Under the pieces are notes generated by a model. The model did not search any database. It saw only the letters and a program-made list of their open reading frames with translations, and had not been told where the DNA came from. The translations under genes and the position numbers were made by a program. 49,104 nucleotides of DNA from JAVJSD01 sp040219575. Lineage in GTDB: Bacteria > Planctomycetota > Planctomycetia > Pirellulales > Pirellulaceae. Below, piece after piece: positions 41,422 to 49,104 of the stretch (within the stretch, counting starts at the first letter, position 1; every line of letters begins with the position of its first letter). The DNA is taken from contig JAVJSD010000055.1 of the NCBI GenBank assembly GCA_040219575.1, positions 1 to 49,104 of the forward strand. Reading direction: 5' to 3'.

Positions 41422-41563
41422 GAACCGCTGATGAGCGCTAAGACTTGTTTGAGTAGCGGAAGTCGCCAGACTTCTGCAATCGCGTGCATTCTCAAAAGTC
41501 TAACGAGCTCCGCTACGGAACGACCTGCTTCATTAGCGTCGCATTAGCGTTCATCGGCGGTTC
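41422..41563. repeat. Nested inverted-repeat element
   Basis: Outer arms GAACCGC(T)GATGA(G)CGCTAA (41422-41441) and reverse complement (41544-41563, two mismatches). Inner arms GTAGCGGA (41453-41460) and TCCGCTAC (41509-41516), plus a hairpin GAAGTC-gcca-GACTTC at 41459-41474. It fills the space between convergent PhzF and DUF1552 genes and looks like a composite of dispersed repeats. Confidence 0.75.
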
Positions 41564-41583
41564 GTCGACCGGGTGTGCTCGAC

Positions 41584-43023
41584 TCACGCGCGGATGGCGT
41601 CGACCGCGGTCATCTTTCGCTTGGCGGGCCCCAGGCGCTGGGAGACGTCCATGGCGGCGAGCATGGTGTTGTAGACGTCGAGGCCTTCGGCGTTGACGTC
41701 GACGATGCGGCCGGTTTGGAAGCGGCCGCCGGCGCCGCTGATGGCGTGGAACACGCCGCTCAATTCGCGCCGGACGTCGTTGTGCCGGCCGTCGCCCGAC
41801 TCGGTGGAGATGGTGATCAACGAGTTCTCCAGGATCGTGCGGCCGTTGGCCTCCAGGGCGTCGGCGCCGTCGAGCAGGTGCAGGAAGTACGCCACCTCGC
41901 GAAGCTTCATGTGGGCGTGGGCGCGGAGTTGTTCATTCTGCTTCTTCTCGTTGAACTTGTGCCACCACTCGTGGCTGCAGCCTTTGTCGCCGGTGGCCTT
42001 ATGCTGGGCGGCGTCGTCGAACTGGAAAATCTTGCGGCCGTTGTACTGGTAGTCGCCGGTCAGCCGGATGCGTTCGCCGGCGGCCAGGAACGTGATCGAG
42101 CCGAAGCGGACGCGGTCCATTTGAATCGCCAGCGCGTAGAGGTCGGCCAGCAACCGCCATTCACCAGTGAGTTCTTCAAGGGTGATGTCGATTCCCATGC
42201 CGCCCGGGTCGGCCTCGCCGCCGTGCTTGAGCGGCGAGCGAGACGGCAGGTCGGGCGCGCCGGCCGCCTTGCGTTTCATGGCGAAGGCCCGCTGTTCGAA
42301 TTCGCGAATGCGATCGAGGTGCTGGGCGACGCGGGCTTTGGAGGTCGCTCCCAACGGCGAGTTGGCGCCGGTGTAGAACTTGTACTGGTCGACCACGGCG
42401 TCGAGCACGCTGCGCTTAAGCCGCTGGCGCTGAACGTCCTTGGCATCGCCGGCCATGACGACCTCGCCGAACACGCGCTCGAACAGGTCGCGGGGCGACT
42501 CCTGCATCATGGCGGCCACCGTGCCGTCGGGATTGTAACTGTGCACGTAGCGGCTGACCCGACTGCGGCGGAAGTAGGTGCCCGCCACGAGCGTCGGCAC
42601 CATGCCGGGCGGCAGGGAGTCGCCATAATGCGTGCGGCGGATCAACTGGTCGATCGACGGACCGCCCGCCTTCGCCTCGCCGTCGGGAGGTTCGGCGGTG
42701 AACGCCGCCGAGGCGCCGTCGTAGTGGGCGTTGATGCCCTTCTGATCGCAGCGGACATGATCGACGCCCCGCATGATGAGCAGCTTCTTGCTCAGCGGCT
42801 CCAGCGGCTCCAGCACGCCACTGAATCCTTCCGTCTGCAGCGGCGCCGGAATGCCGAGACCGAAGAAGACGTTGAACGCGCGGACGGGAACCTCGCGGGC
42901 GGCCTCCTTTTCCGGAGCGGCCATCGCCGGCGAAACGAGCATTTCCTCCAGAAGCGGCAACCCAATCGTGACGGCCCCCGCCCCTTTCAACAGGGTGCGG
43001 CGGGTGATGCGTCGCTGCGTCAT
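41584..43023 (-). CDS. DUF1552-family secreted protein
   Basis: 479 residues. It begins with a twin-arginine signal (TRRTLLKGAGAV, then a hydrophobic core to PAMAA), so it should be exported folded through Tat. The DUF1552 body follows: FFGLGIPAPLQTEGFSGVLEPLEPLSKKLLIMRGVDH, TLVAGTYFRR, CSHEWWHKFN, NSLITISTESGDGRHN. The family is abundant in planctomycetes, always near DUF1592/DUF1587 proteins, and its reaction is unknown. The ATG at 43023 overlaps the DUF1592 stop by four bases, so the two are coupled and probably work together outside the cytoplasm. Confidence 0.9.
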   Translation of the reverse strand: MTQRRITRRTLLKGAGAVTIGLPLLEEMLVSPAMAAPEKEAAREVPVRAFNVFFGLGIPAPLQTEGFSGVLEPLEPLSKKLLIMRGVDHVRCDQKGINAHYDGASAAFTAEPPDGEAKAGGPSIDQLIRRTHYGDSLPPGMVPTLVAGTYFRRSRVSRYVHSYNPDGTVAAMMQESPRDLFERVFGEVVMAGDAKDVQRQRLKRSVLDAVVDQYKFYTGANSPLGATSKARVAQHLDRIREFEQRAFAMKRKAAGAPDLPSRSPLKHGGEADPGGMGIDITLEELTGEWRLLADLYALAIQMDRVRFGSITFLAAGERIRLTGDYQYNGRKIFQFDDAAQHKATGDKGCSHEWWHKFNEKKQNEQLRAHAHMKLREVAYFLHLLDGADALEANGRTILENSLITISTESGDGRHNDVRRELSGVFHAISGAGGRFQTGRIVDVNAEGLDVYNTMLAAMDVSQRLGPAKRKMTAVDAIRA

Positions 43024-45782
43024 TCGTTTCTCTCCGTGCGAGTCTTCCGCACCAGATCGCTGAGGACGATCGCGGTGATGAGGCTGGAATACGTCCCGCC
43101 GCCTTGCTGGGCGGCCTGGTGAATCTCGTTGACCGTGGCGGCGTCGGCGGCGACCAGCGGCCGGCCGACGGCGAACTGCGCGACTTTCCAGGTCAGCGTT
43201 TCCTGAACCCGCGGGCTGCCGGCCAACAGGTCCATCAGCTGGTCGCAGGATTCGTACTGGACGGGCTTGGCGTCGCCGGGGAACAGAATCTCGCCGTCGT
43301 CGCGCAGACGGTTGCCGTGTTTGTCGCGGTCATGAAAGGCGCCCAGGCCGTCGAACTTCTCCAGGCCGAAGGCCAGCGGTTCGAAACGGGCATGGCAAAC
43401 GCCGCATTGTTCGTTGGCGATCCGCGACTCGGCGATGCCGCGCTGTGTAAGTCCGGCCTTGGTGGGAGGCGGCGTGGTGTTGACGCACGGCGGCGGCGCG
43501 TTGACCGTGCCGCGGAGCAAGTCGTGCAGTACAAACAGACCGCGTGAGACCATGGAAGCCTCGTCGCCGCCGACGGTGAGAACGCTGCCCTGGGTGAGCA
43601 ACCCGCCGCGGCCGGGAACCTGCGACAAATCGTAGCGCGTTAAGCCTTCGCCTTGGGGCTTCAGGCCGTAGTGCTTCGCCAAGCGCGGCGTGGCGTAAGT
43701 GAAGTCGGCGTGCAGCAAGTCCGCCAGCGGCCGCTGCTGTTTCCAAGCGACCTGCTTGAAGTAGGCCAGCGTTTCCTCGCGCATATCGGCGGCGAGTTGG
43801 GCGTCCCAGTTTGGAAACTTCTCGGGATCGGGGCGAAGGTTTTGCAGGCGTCCGAGGTTGAGCCACTCGGAGACGAACTGCGCCGAGCGCTCGACCGCGC
43901 GGGAGTCGGCGAGCATCCGTTTGACCTGCGACTCAACGACCGTGTCGTCGTACAACTCGCCGCGATCGGCGGCTTTCAACAACTCCTCGTCCGGCGGGCC
44001 TCCCCAGATGATGTAGCTCATCCTTGAGGCGAGTTCGTAGGGACCGACGAGACGCCTTGCGCCGTCGCCACGCTGGTCTTCAATGCGGTAGATGAAACGC
44101 GGCGACTGAAGCATGCCTTCGATGATGTAAGCCACCGCGTCGTCGTAGTCGCCGCCCGCACTGGAGACTTTCGAGGCGATGCCGCGATAGAGGTTGATCT
44201 CGTATTCGTCGAGTGGTCCGCGAAGCAGCCACTTGCCCATGGCGGCGATGAAGTCGCGCATCTTGTCGTCGTTGAATTGCCGGCTCTTGGAGAACCGCCC
44301 CGCGAACCGCGCCACGTCCAATCGGGAGACGATGATCTCGGCCAGCTTGCCATACGCCTCGACGTGCTTCAGATCGACGCTGAGGTTGTAGGCCGTGTTG
44401 CTGAAACCGTCGGCCCGCACATCCGGCGGAAGAATCTCCCGGGCCTCCTTGGCGATGTCCACGCCGAGCGAGCTGCGAACGGTTTCGATGTACTCGGGCG
44501 CCGTCAGCCGCTGCACCCAAACCTGCTGCGAGCGATCGGCGTGCGTGTAGTTCGCGGGATCGATGGCGTCGATCGGCCAGCCCGCGCCGGCGTCGAGCCA
44601 CGTCTTGATCAGCGACTTTTCGTCGGAAGACAACGCGGCCCGATCCTTTGGCATTTCGTCCGCGGCGACCATCTCCCACAGCAGGCTGTCGGCCGACTTG
44701 CCCGGGGTGATCGCCTTTCCGCTGTCGCCGCCAGCCAGCGCCGCGGTCTTCTTGGAGAGGTCGAGGCCGCCTTTCCGAATGGCCGAGTCGTGGCATTCCA
44801 GGCAGTGTTGCGCCAGCAGCGGCGCGATCTCCACCTCGAAGGTGGTAGCGGCGACGCCGCCGGTTTGACCGCCGCCGTCCGCCAAGGGAGTCGACTTGCC
44901 GGAGGCGCCGGAGGCGAGATTCTGTCGTACTTCGCCGATCGAAAGGGCGCGGTCGTAGAGGGCCACCAGGTGCAGTTCACCGCGCCATGGGCGATCGCCG
45001 GTGACTTCGTTGGCCAGACTGAGCCGATGTCCGGCGTCCCAATTGCTGAAGTTTCCCTCGACCCGCTTGGCCGCGACCTGCTTTCCATCGAGGTACAGCA
45101 CCGCGGAACCGCTCGCGTCGCGGGTGAAGACGACGTGCGTCAGCCGCGTTTGCAGCGACTTCTTCGGGGTGCTGGTCGACGGCAAGCCGTTGCGGTCGCG
45201 AGTCGTCGCCCGCAGGCGGACGTCGTACAGATCCTTGTCCTGACCAAGTGTGACGTTCCGCTGGCTGGTATCGGCCGACAACGACACGATCCGCGCCGGT
45301 CCTTCTTGGGAGACGCTGGCCGGCTTGAGCCAGACTTCGATCGTGAGCGCCCCGGAACGCTTGATGGCGTCGATCAGCTTCTTCGCCGGCTGGGAAGTGA
45401 CGAGGGCGACCGGCGACTCGACCAGCAGGGCGCCATCCACCCAGCGAACGGCGCCAGGCTTGTCGATGGTCAAATCGAGCGGTTCGCCGACGCCCGAGCT
45501 GTCGCGGATCACCCGGCCGCCGTCTTCGTTGAATTCGTAGCGGCAAACCAGCCCCCGCTCGACACGCTGCGGCGACTCCTGGGCGAATGCCGAGCAACAC
45601 AACAGACCTACGATAAGCGGCGCTGCGCCAATCAGGACTCGTTTAACCGCAAGCCCTGCGGGCTGCGCGGGCGTTGGCGTGGTGGCGGTGCTGAGCGTGA
45701 CGTCACGAGAGACGACGGGACAACTGCCCGCGTCGCGCAGCCCGCTGGGCTTGCGGTTAAACGAGTTCGAGCAACGCATCAT
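43020..45782 (-). CDS. DUF1592/DUF1587 c-type cytochrome with LamG domain
   Basis: 920 residues from ATG 45782, which has no clear ribosome binding site. A hydrophobic signal (about 48-67, VLIGAAPLIVGLLCCSAFA) comes after a 47-residue leader that is translated from an inverted repeat. A LamG/concanavalin-like domain lies at about 76-290. CLECH (327-331) is a planctomycete cytochrome C haem site (PSCyt1-like). DUF1587, DUF1595/1592, DUF1588 and DUF1585 segments follow to the C-terminus (LTAPEYIETVRSSLG, SPRFIYRIEDQ, CGVCHARFEPLAFGLEKFDGLG). It is probably periplasmic and works with the coupled DUF1552 protein; carbohydrate oxidation is often proposed but unproved. Confidence 0.88.
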   Translation of the reverse strand: MMRCSNSFNRKPSGLRDAGSCPVVSRDVTLSTATTPTPAQPAGLAVKRVLIGAAPLIVGLLCCSAFAQESPQRVERGLVCRYEFNEDGGRVIRDSSGVGEPLDLTIDKPGAVRWVDGALLVESPVALVTSQPAKKLIDAIKRSGALTIEVWLKPASVSQEGPARIVSLSADTSQRNVTLGQDKDLYDVRLRATTRDRNGLPSTSTPKKSLQTRLTHVVFTRDASGSAVLYLDGKQVAAKRVEGNFSNWDAGHRLSLANEVTGDRPWRGELHLVALYDRALSIGEVRQNLASGASGKSTPLADGGGQTGGVAATTFEVEIAPLLAQHCLECHDSAIRKGGLDLSKKTAALAGGDSGKAITPGKSADSLLWEMVAADEMPKDRAALSSDEKSLIKTWLDAGAGWPIDAIDPANYTHADRSQQVWVQRLTAPEYIETVRSSLGVDIAKEAREILPPDVRADGFSNTAYNLSVDLKHVEAYGKLAEIIVSRLDVARFAGRFSKSRQFNDDKMRDFIAAMGKWLLRGPLDEYEINLYRGIASKVSSAGGDYDDAVAYIIEGMLQSPRFIYRIEDQRGDGARRLVGPYELASRMSYIIWGGPPDEELLKAADRGELYDDTVVESQVKRMLADSRAVERSAQFVSEWLNLGRLQNLRPDPEKFPNWDAQLAADMREETLAYFKQVAWKQQRPLADLLHADFTYATPRLAKHYGLKPQGEGLTRYDLSQVPGRGGLLTQGSVLTVGGDEASMVSRGLFVLHDLLRGTVNAPPPCVNTTPPPTKAGLTQRGIAESRIANEQCGVCHARFEPLAFGLEKFDGLGAFHDRDKHGNRLRDDGEILFPGDAKPVQYESCDQLMDLLAGSPRVQETLTWKVAQFAVGRPLVAADAATVNEIHQAAQQGGGTYSSLITAIVLSDLVRKTRTERNE
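45637..45766. repeat. MITE-like inverted repeat inside a coding start region
   Basis: 33-base arms with one mismatch: 45637-45669 and 45734-45766, built on ACTCGTTTAACCGCAAGCCC and GGGCTGCGCG. It lies within codons 6-49 of the DUF1592 gene. No target-site duplication is visible. Confidence 0.85.
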
Positions 45783-45843
45783 CTTCGGCCGGAAAAAAGG
45801 CCGCCTTCGGGAAAAGTAGAATAGAGCTGCGATTATCGCATTT

Positions 45844-45873
45844 CCCCGTCAAAAAGGAAGCGAATTGACGGGG
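45844..45873. promoter_or_regulatory. Candidate operator in divergent promoter region
   Basis: Perfect 9-base inverted repeat CCCCGTCAA (45844-45852) and TTGACGGGG (45865-45873), 12-base spacer. It lies between the DUF1592 operon (minus) and the sulfatase (plus), about 60 bases from the former and 170 from the latter. Confidence 0.4.
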
Positions 45874-46045
45874 CGAACCCGGCGTAAGACAATGGTCACC
45901 GGATTCGATTTCGTTTCCTCGTCGGCAAGGGAATTGCGACGCGGGCCGTCGCCTGCGTCCCCTTGGTCTGTTCAGCGCAGCGGCTTCTCGGCGAGCGAAG
46001 TCCGCTTGGCGCACTACTCGTGCATTGCAATTGAGAGGAATTCTC

Positions 46046-47617
46046 ATGACTTGGTTTCCTGGTGGATCACGGCATTTTCCGCGACTGGCCGCGTTGGCGC
46101 TGGCCTTTGCCGCCGCGGCGCCGTTTTGGCTCGACGCGAACGCCGCCCGGGCCGCGGACGACAAGCGTCCCAACATTCTGTTCATCATGTCCGACGATCA
46201 CGGCTACCAGGCGATCGGCGCCTACGGCAGCAAGGTGAACGAGACGCCCAACATCGACCGCATCGCCAAGCAGGGCATGCGGTTCGACCGCTGTTTCGTC
46301 ACCAACTCGATCTGCGGCCCCTCGCGGGCGGTGATTCTGACGGGCAAGTACAGCCACCTGAACGGCTTCACCCGCAACGGCAACACGTTCAACGGCGGCC
46401 AGCAAACGGTGGCCAAGTTGCTGCAGAAGGCCGGCTACCAAACCGCCGTGGTCGGCAAGTGGCACCTCGGCAGCGAACCGACCGGCTTCGATTACTGGCA
46501 CATCCTCAAGGGCCAGGGACCGTACTACAACCCGGCGATGCTCACCCCCGACGGCCAGGTGAAGCACACGGGCTACACCACCGACATCATCACCGACGAG
46601 GCGCTCAAGTGGCTGAAGGAGAAGCGCGACGCCTCCAAGCCGTTCTACCTCGTCTATCAACACAAGGCCCCGCACCGCAACTGGCAGCCCGGGCCGAAGT
46701 ATCTGAACAAATACGATGACGAGACGATCCCCGAACCGGAGACGCTGTTCGACGACTACTCCGGCCGCGGCACCCCCGCCAAGACGCAGAAGATGTCGGT
46801 CGCCAAGGACCTGAATCCCAACGACCTGAAGCTCGTCCCGCAGCGCGGCCTGACCGAAGAGCAGACCAAGGCCTGGAACAAGGCCTACGGCGAAAAGAAC
46901 GAAGCCTTCAAGAAGGCCGGACTCGAAGGCGACGACCTCATTCGCTGGAAGTATCAGCGTTACGTGAAGGACTACTTGCGGTGCATCGACTCGGTCGATG
47001 ACAACGTCGGCCGGGTGCTCGACTACCTCGACGAGTCGGGGCTGGCCGACAACACCATCGTGTTCTACACCAGCGATCAGGGCTGGTACCTGGGCGAGCA
47101 TGGCTGGTTCGACAAGCGGTGGATGTACGAGGAATCGTTCCGCACGCCGCTGCTGGTGCGTTGGCCGGGACACGTTAAGCCGGGCAGCGTCAACACCGAC
47201 CTGGTGATGAACCTCGATTTCCCCGAGACGTTTCTCGACGTAGCCGGCGTGCCGATTCCCAGCGACATGCAGGGCAAGAGCATCGTGCCGCTGCTGGAAG
47301 GCAAAGACGCTGACTGGCGCGACTCGGTCTACTACCACTACTACGAGTTCCCCGGCGCGCACAGCGTGCGCAGGCATTACGGCGTGCGGACCGACCGCTA
47401 CAAGCTGATCTACTTTTACGAAGACGACGTCAACGAGTGGGAGCTATACGACCTCCAGGAAGACCCCCACGAGTTGAACAGCGTGTACGACGATCCAAAG
47501 TACGCCGAAGTCGTGAAAGACATGAAGGCCGAACTCGAGCGACTGCGCAAGCAGTACAACGACGACGGTTCGGTCGTGCAGTTCAACAATCGCAAAGGCG
47601 GCAAGAAGGCCAGCTAG
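46046..47617 (+). CDS. Cys-type sulfatase
   Basis: 523 residues from ATG 46046, with AGAGGA seven bases upstream; the TTG at 46025 is in frame but lacks a site. A signal peptide (1-36) is followed by metal-binding Asp50/Asp51 (IMSDDHG), the formylglycine signature CGPSR with Cys90 (90-94) and GKWHLG. The C-terminal half carries further active-site residues (YTSDQGWYLGEHGWFDKRWMYEES). Maturation needs a formylglycine-generating enzyme, not in this window. It hydrolyses sulfate esters, probably of algal polysaccharides, in the periplasm. It is divergent from the DUF1592/DUF1552 operon. Confidence 0.94.
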   Translation: MTWFPGGSRHFPRLAALALAFAAAAPFWLDANAARAADDKRPNILFIMSDDHGYQAIGAYGSKVNETPNIDRIAKQGMRFDRCFVTNSICGPSRAVILTGKYSHLNGFTRNGNTFNGGQQTVAKLLQKAGYQTAVVGKWHLGSEPTGFDYWHILKGQGPYYNPAMLTPDGQVKHTGYTTDIITDEALKWLKEKRDASKPFYLVYQHKAPHRNWQPGPKYLNKYDDETIPEPETLFDDYSGRGTPAKTQKMSVAKDLNPNDLKLVPQRGLTEEQTKAWNKAYGEKNEAFKKAGLEGDDLIRWKYQRYVKDYLRCIDSVDDNVGRVLDYLDESGLADNTIVFYTSDQGWYLGEHGWFDKRWMYEESFRTPLLVRWPGHVKPGSVNTDLVMNLDFPETFLDVAGVPIPSDMQGKSIVPLLEGKDADWRDSVYYHYYEFPGAHSVRRHYGVRTDRYKLIYFYEDDVNEWELYDLQEDPHELNSVYDDPKYAEVVKDMKAELERLRKQYNDDGSVVQFNNRKGGKKAS

Positions 47618-47847
47618 TGCTCCGTCAAGGCGTTTGATTTTCGCGTTGCCGAACTCGTGAGAATTCGTCAGAGATCGGAAGATCATGGCCGAGATTGAAT
47701 TTCCAGAAGTCTCACCACTTCTGCTACCACAATTACTACGTTTGACGCGCGCCGCGCGTGACATACGGCGGCTGACCGGTGCACGGGCCATCGTCCGCGC
47801 ACCCGGTTGGTCGTCTCTTTCGACTCAATCCGTGTAAGGGAAGCGCC

Positions 47848-48861
47848 ATGGTTCGATCTGCGTTGGGCGGAGTCCTGTTGCTGGCGGCGGCCGGCGCACT
47901 GCTTCAGGCCGCGGAGCCGGCATCGGCGGATCGTCGCGCCGCGGCCGTGAAAGCGGGACTGGATGTCGTGCAGAAGGCGATGCGCAACTATCCCGAGCAT
48001 CGCCAATGCTTCTCCTGCCATCACCAGACCATGCCCCTGCTGGCGATGACCGAGGCCCGGCGGGCCGGTTACGAAATCGACGCGCCGCTGCTGGAGGACG
48101 CCAAGCAGTTCTCGCATAAGTTCTTCACCGGTCGCGCGAAGTCGTTGCGGGCGGGCAAGAACATCGGCGGCAGCGCGTTGACGGTGGGTTACGGTCTGTG
48201 GGCGCTCGCGCTCGCGGAGCAAGCGACCGACGATACCACCGAAGCCATGGTTTCCTACCTGCTGCAAACGCAAAAAGACGACGGATTCTGGCGGCGTCCA
48301 AGCTTTCGTCCACCGATGTCGGAGTCGGACATCGCCTGCACGACGATTGCGGCCTACTACCTGCCGATGCTGGCCGTAGAGCCGCAACAAGGCGAGATTG
48401 AAAAGTCGGTCGCCAAAGCGCGCACGTGGCTGGAAGCGGCGGAAGCGAAAAGCCAGGAGGACAAGAACCTGCGGCTCTGGGGACTGTCGCTGTTGGGAGC
48501 GGAAAAGGACCTCGTCGAATCGGCCCGCCAGGCGGTGCTCTCCGCCCGGCGCGACGACGGCGGTTGGGGGCAACTCGACGACATGCCCAGCGACGCCTAC
48601 GCCACCGCGCAGGCGCTGTACGTGTTGCGCTCGACCGGAACCGCCGCCGACAGCGATGCGTATCGCCGCGGCGTGGAGTTCCTGCTCCAGACGCAGTTGG
48701 AAGACGGCTCCTGGCTGGTCGAAACCCGGGCCAAGCCGGTGCAGGCGTTTTTCGACAACGGCGACCCGCACGGCAAGAGCCAGTTCATTTCCATCGCCGC
48801 CACCGCTTGGGCGGTGGCCGCGCTATGCCAACAACCGAGTCAACGCGACGAAGTTCCCTAG
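47848..48861 (+). CDS. Secreted alpha/alpha-toroid (prenyltransferase-like) protein with CxxCH
   Basis: 337 residues from ATG 47848, with AAGGGAAG upstream. A signal peptide (1-24) precedes CFSCH at 54-58, a c-type haem or metal-like motif. The rest is a toroid of helical repeats related to squalene cyclases and prenyltransferases, with QW-like phrases DDGFWRR, DDGGWGQ and EDGSW. No DxDD catalytic motif of hopene cyclases is seen, so it is not expected to cyclise squalene. Cytochrome-like proteins of this kind occur in planctomycetes; the function is unknown. It is downstream of the sulfatase by 230 bases on the same strand. Confidence 0.78.
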   Translation: MVRSALGGVLLLAAAGALLQAAEPASADRRAAAVKAGLDVVQKAMRNYPEHRQCFSCHHQTMPLLAMTEARRAGYEIDAPLLEDAKQFSHKFFTGRAKSLRAGKNIGGSALTVGYGLWALALAEQATDDTTEAMVSYLLQTQKDDGFWRRPSFRPPMSESDIACTTIAAYYLPMLAVEPQQGEIEKSVAKARTWLEAAEAKSQEDKNLRLWGLSLLGAEKDLVESARQAVLSARRDDGGWGQLDDMPSDAYATAQALYVLRSTGTAADSDAYRRGVEFLLQTQLEDGSWLVETRAKPVQAFFDNGDPHGKSQFISIAATAWAVAALCQQPSQRDEVP

Positions 48862-48952
48862 CCGATGCCGCTGAGCCACGGGGCTTATCCCTCGTTGTAC
48901 TACACAAGTCTGCAAGGACTCCAACAACCTTGCGTAGATCCAATCTCCAGGC

Positions 48953-48998
48953 CTTCCTTACGCCAGGGCCCTCATCTTCCTTACGGCAGGGCCCTCAT
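48953..48998. repeat. 23-base tandem duplication
   Basis: CTTCCTTACGCCAGGGCCCT-type unit at 48953-48975 repeated at 48976-48998 with one base change. Confidence 0.8.
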
Positions 48999-49004
48999 CT
49001 TCTT

Positions 49005-49023
49005 ACCCTCCCTCCGGGAGGGT
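49005..49023. repeat. Hairpin repeat at window end
   Basis: Perfect 8-bp stem ACCCTCCC/GGGAGGGT with a 3-base loop, continuing into CGAGCGAAGCGAGG; this looks like part of a dispersed planctomycete repeat. It lies about 145 bases after the toroid gene. Confidence 0.65.
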
Positions 49024-49104
49024 CGAGCGAAGCGAGGGGAGGGCGGATGTGCGAGGAAACGTTGTCGCGAGATAGAGTCGGTTCTCGCTTCACCCCTCCC
49101 CGGC

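Noticed and set aside
40350..41495. Upstream extension of the Rieske ferredoxin frame
   Set aside because: It is the shadow of PhzF; the family begins at MSHWVRIASL.
47848..48861. Toroid protein as squalene-hopene cyclase
   Set aside because: Half the usual length, exported, and lacks the DxDD catalytic motif.
1..49104. CRISPR array, prophage or complete insertion sequence
   Set aside because: No regularly spaced repeats, integrase, transposase or phage structural genes were seen; repeats present are short inverted or tandem units.

Overview
The window looks like chromosome of a free-living planctomycete, probably of the Pirellulales type. The reasons are the high GC content, a DUF1592/DUF1552 gene pair, a large 'PVC-type' HEAT-repeat haem protein, a Cys-type sulfatase, several small secreted or lipoprotein genes, and two ECF sigma factor/anti-sigma-like pairs. 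I see no rRNA, tRNA, CRISPR array, prophage or complete insertion sequence. Nearly all of it can be tiled with about 36 genes. The intergenic gaps hold intrinsic terminators and a striking number of inverted-repeat, MITE/REP-like elements.

Layout. 1-3.6 kb: three secreted or envelope proteins on the minus strand, one with a BON domain, each followed by a hairpin; two of the hairpins have clear T-tracts. 3.6-5.2 kb: an ECF sigma factor with an overlapping membrane-anchored partner. 5.5-6.3 kb: two tiny acidic Ala/Asp-rich lipoproteins on the plus strand. 6.4-11.8 kb: a minus-strand run of ribF, an nrnA-like phosphoesterase, a Rieske protein and a cytochrome b fused to four c-haem motifs. This is a quinol-oxidising bc-type complex in which the c1 function is covalently attached to cytochrome b. 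12-16.5 kb: a TolC-like periplasmic protein, then convergent to it a two-gene operon of a reductase-type extended SDR and a membrane glycosyltransferase. 17-20 kb: a DinB/DUF1572 protein and a CPA-type Na+(K+)/H+ antiporter. 19.8-23.5 kb: an ArsR regulator, a CtpF-like P-type cation ATPase and a truncated universal stress protein, which together look like one metal/stress operon.

24-26.9 kb: a GNAT-nitrilase fusion, and ScpB carrying an extraordinary ~130-residue Asp/Glu tail. 27-29 kb: a membrane-anchored unknown divergent from a patatin phospholipase. 29-34 kb: the HEAT/haem protein, an SMP-30 lactonase-like protein and an AlkA-like glycosylase. 34-36.7 kb: a second ECF sigma/anti-sigma-like pair followed by a PDZ/coiled-coil protein. 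36.9-41.4 kb: secreted aldose 1-epimerase, a zinc-ribbon membrane protein, a secreted unknown with an SDR, a small Rieske ferredoxin and a PhzF-like isomerase. 41.6-48.9 kb: the DUF1592 plus DUF1552 operon, a divergent sulfatase, and an alpha/alpha-toroid protein with a CxxCH motif.

The most unusual items are four. (1) The cytochrome b/tetra-c-haem fusion has an internally duplicated di-haem module and one CX3CH motif. (2) A 33-bp-armed inverted repeat is translated as the N-terminus of the DUF1592 protein. (3) ScpB has an acidic tail. (4) Several different palindromic elements lie between genes, one of them overlapping a stop codon. I do not see a clear undescribed defence or biosynthetic system. 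The cytochrome fusion is the best candidate for new biochemistry. Homology calls are from sequence recognition only; no database was searched.
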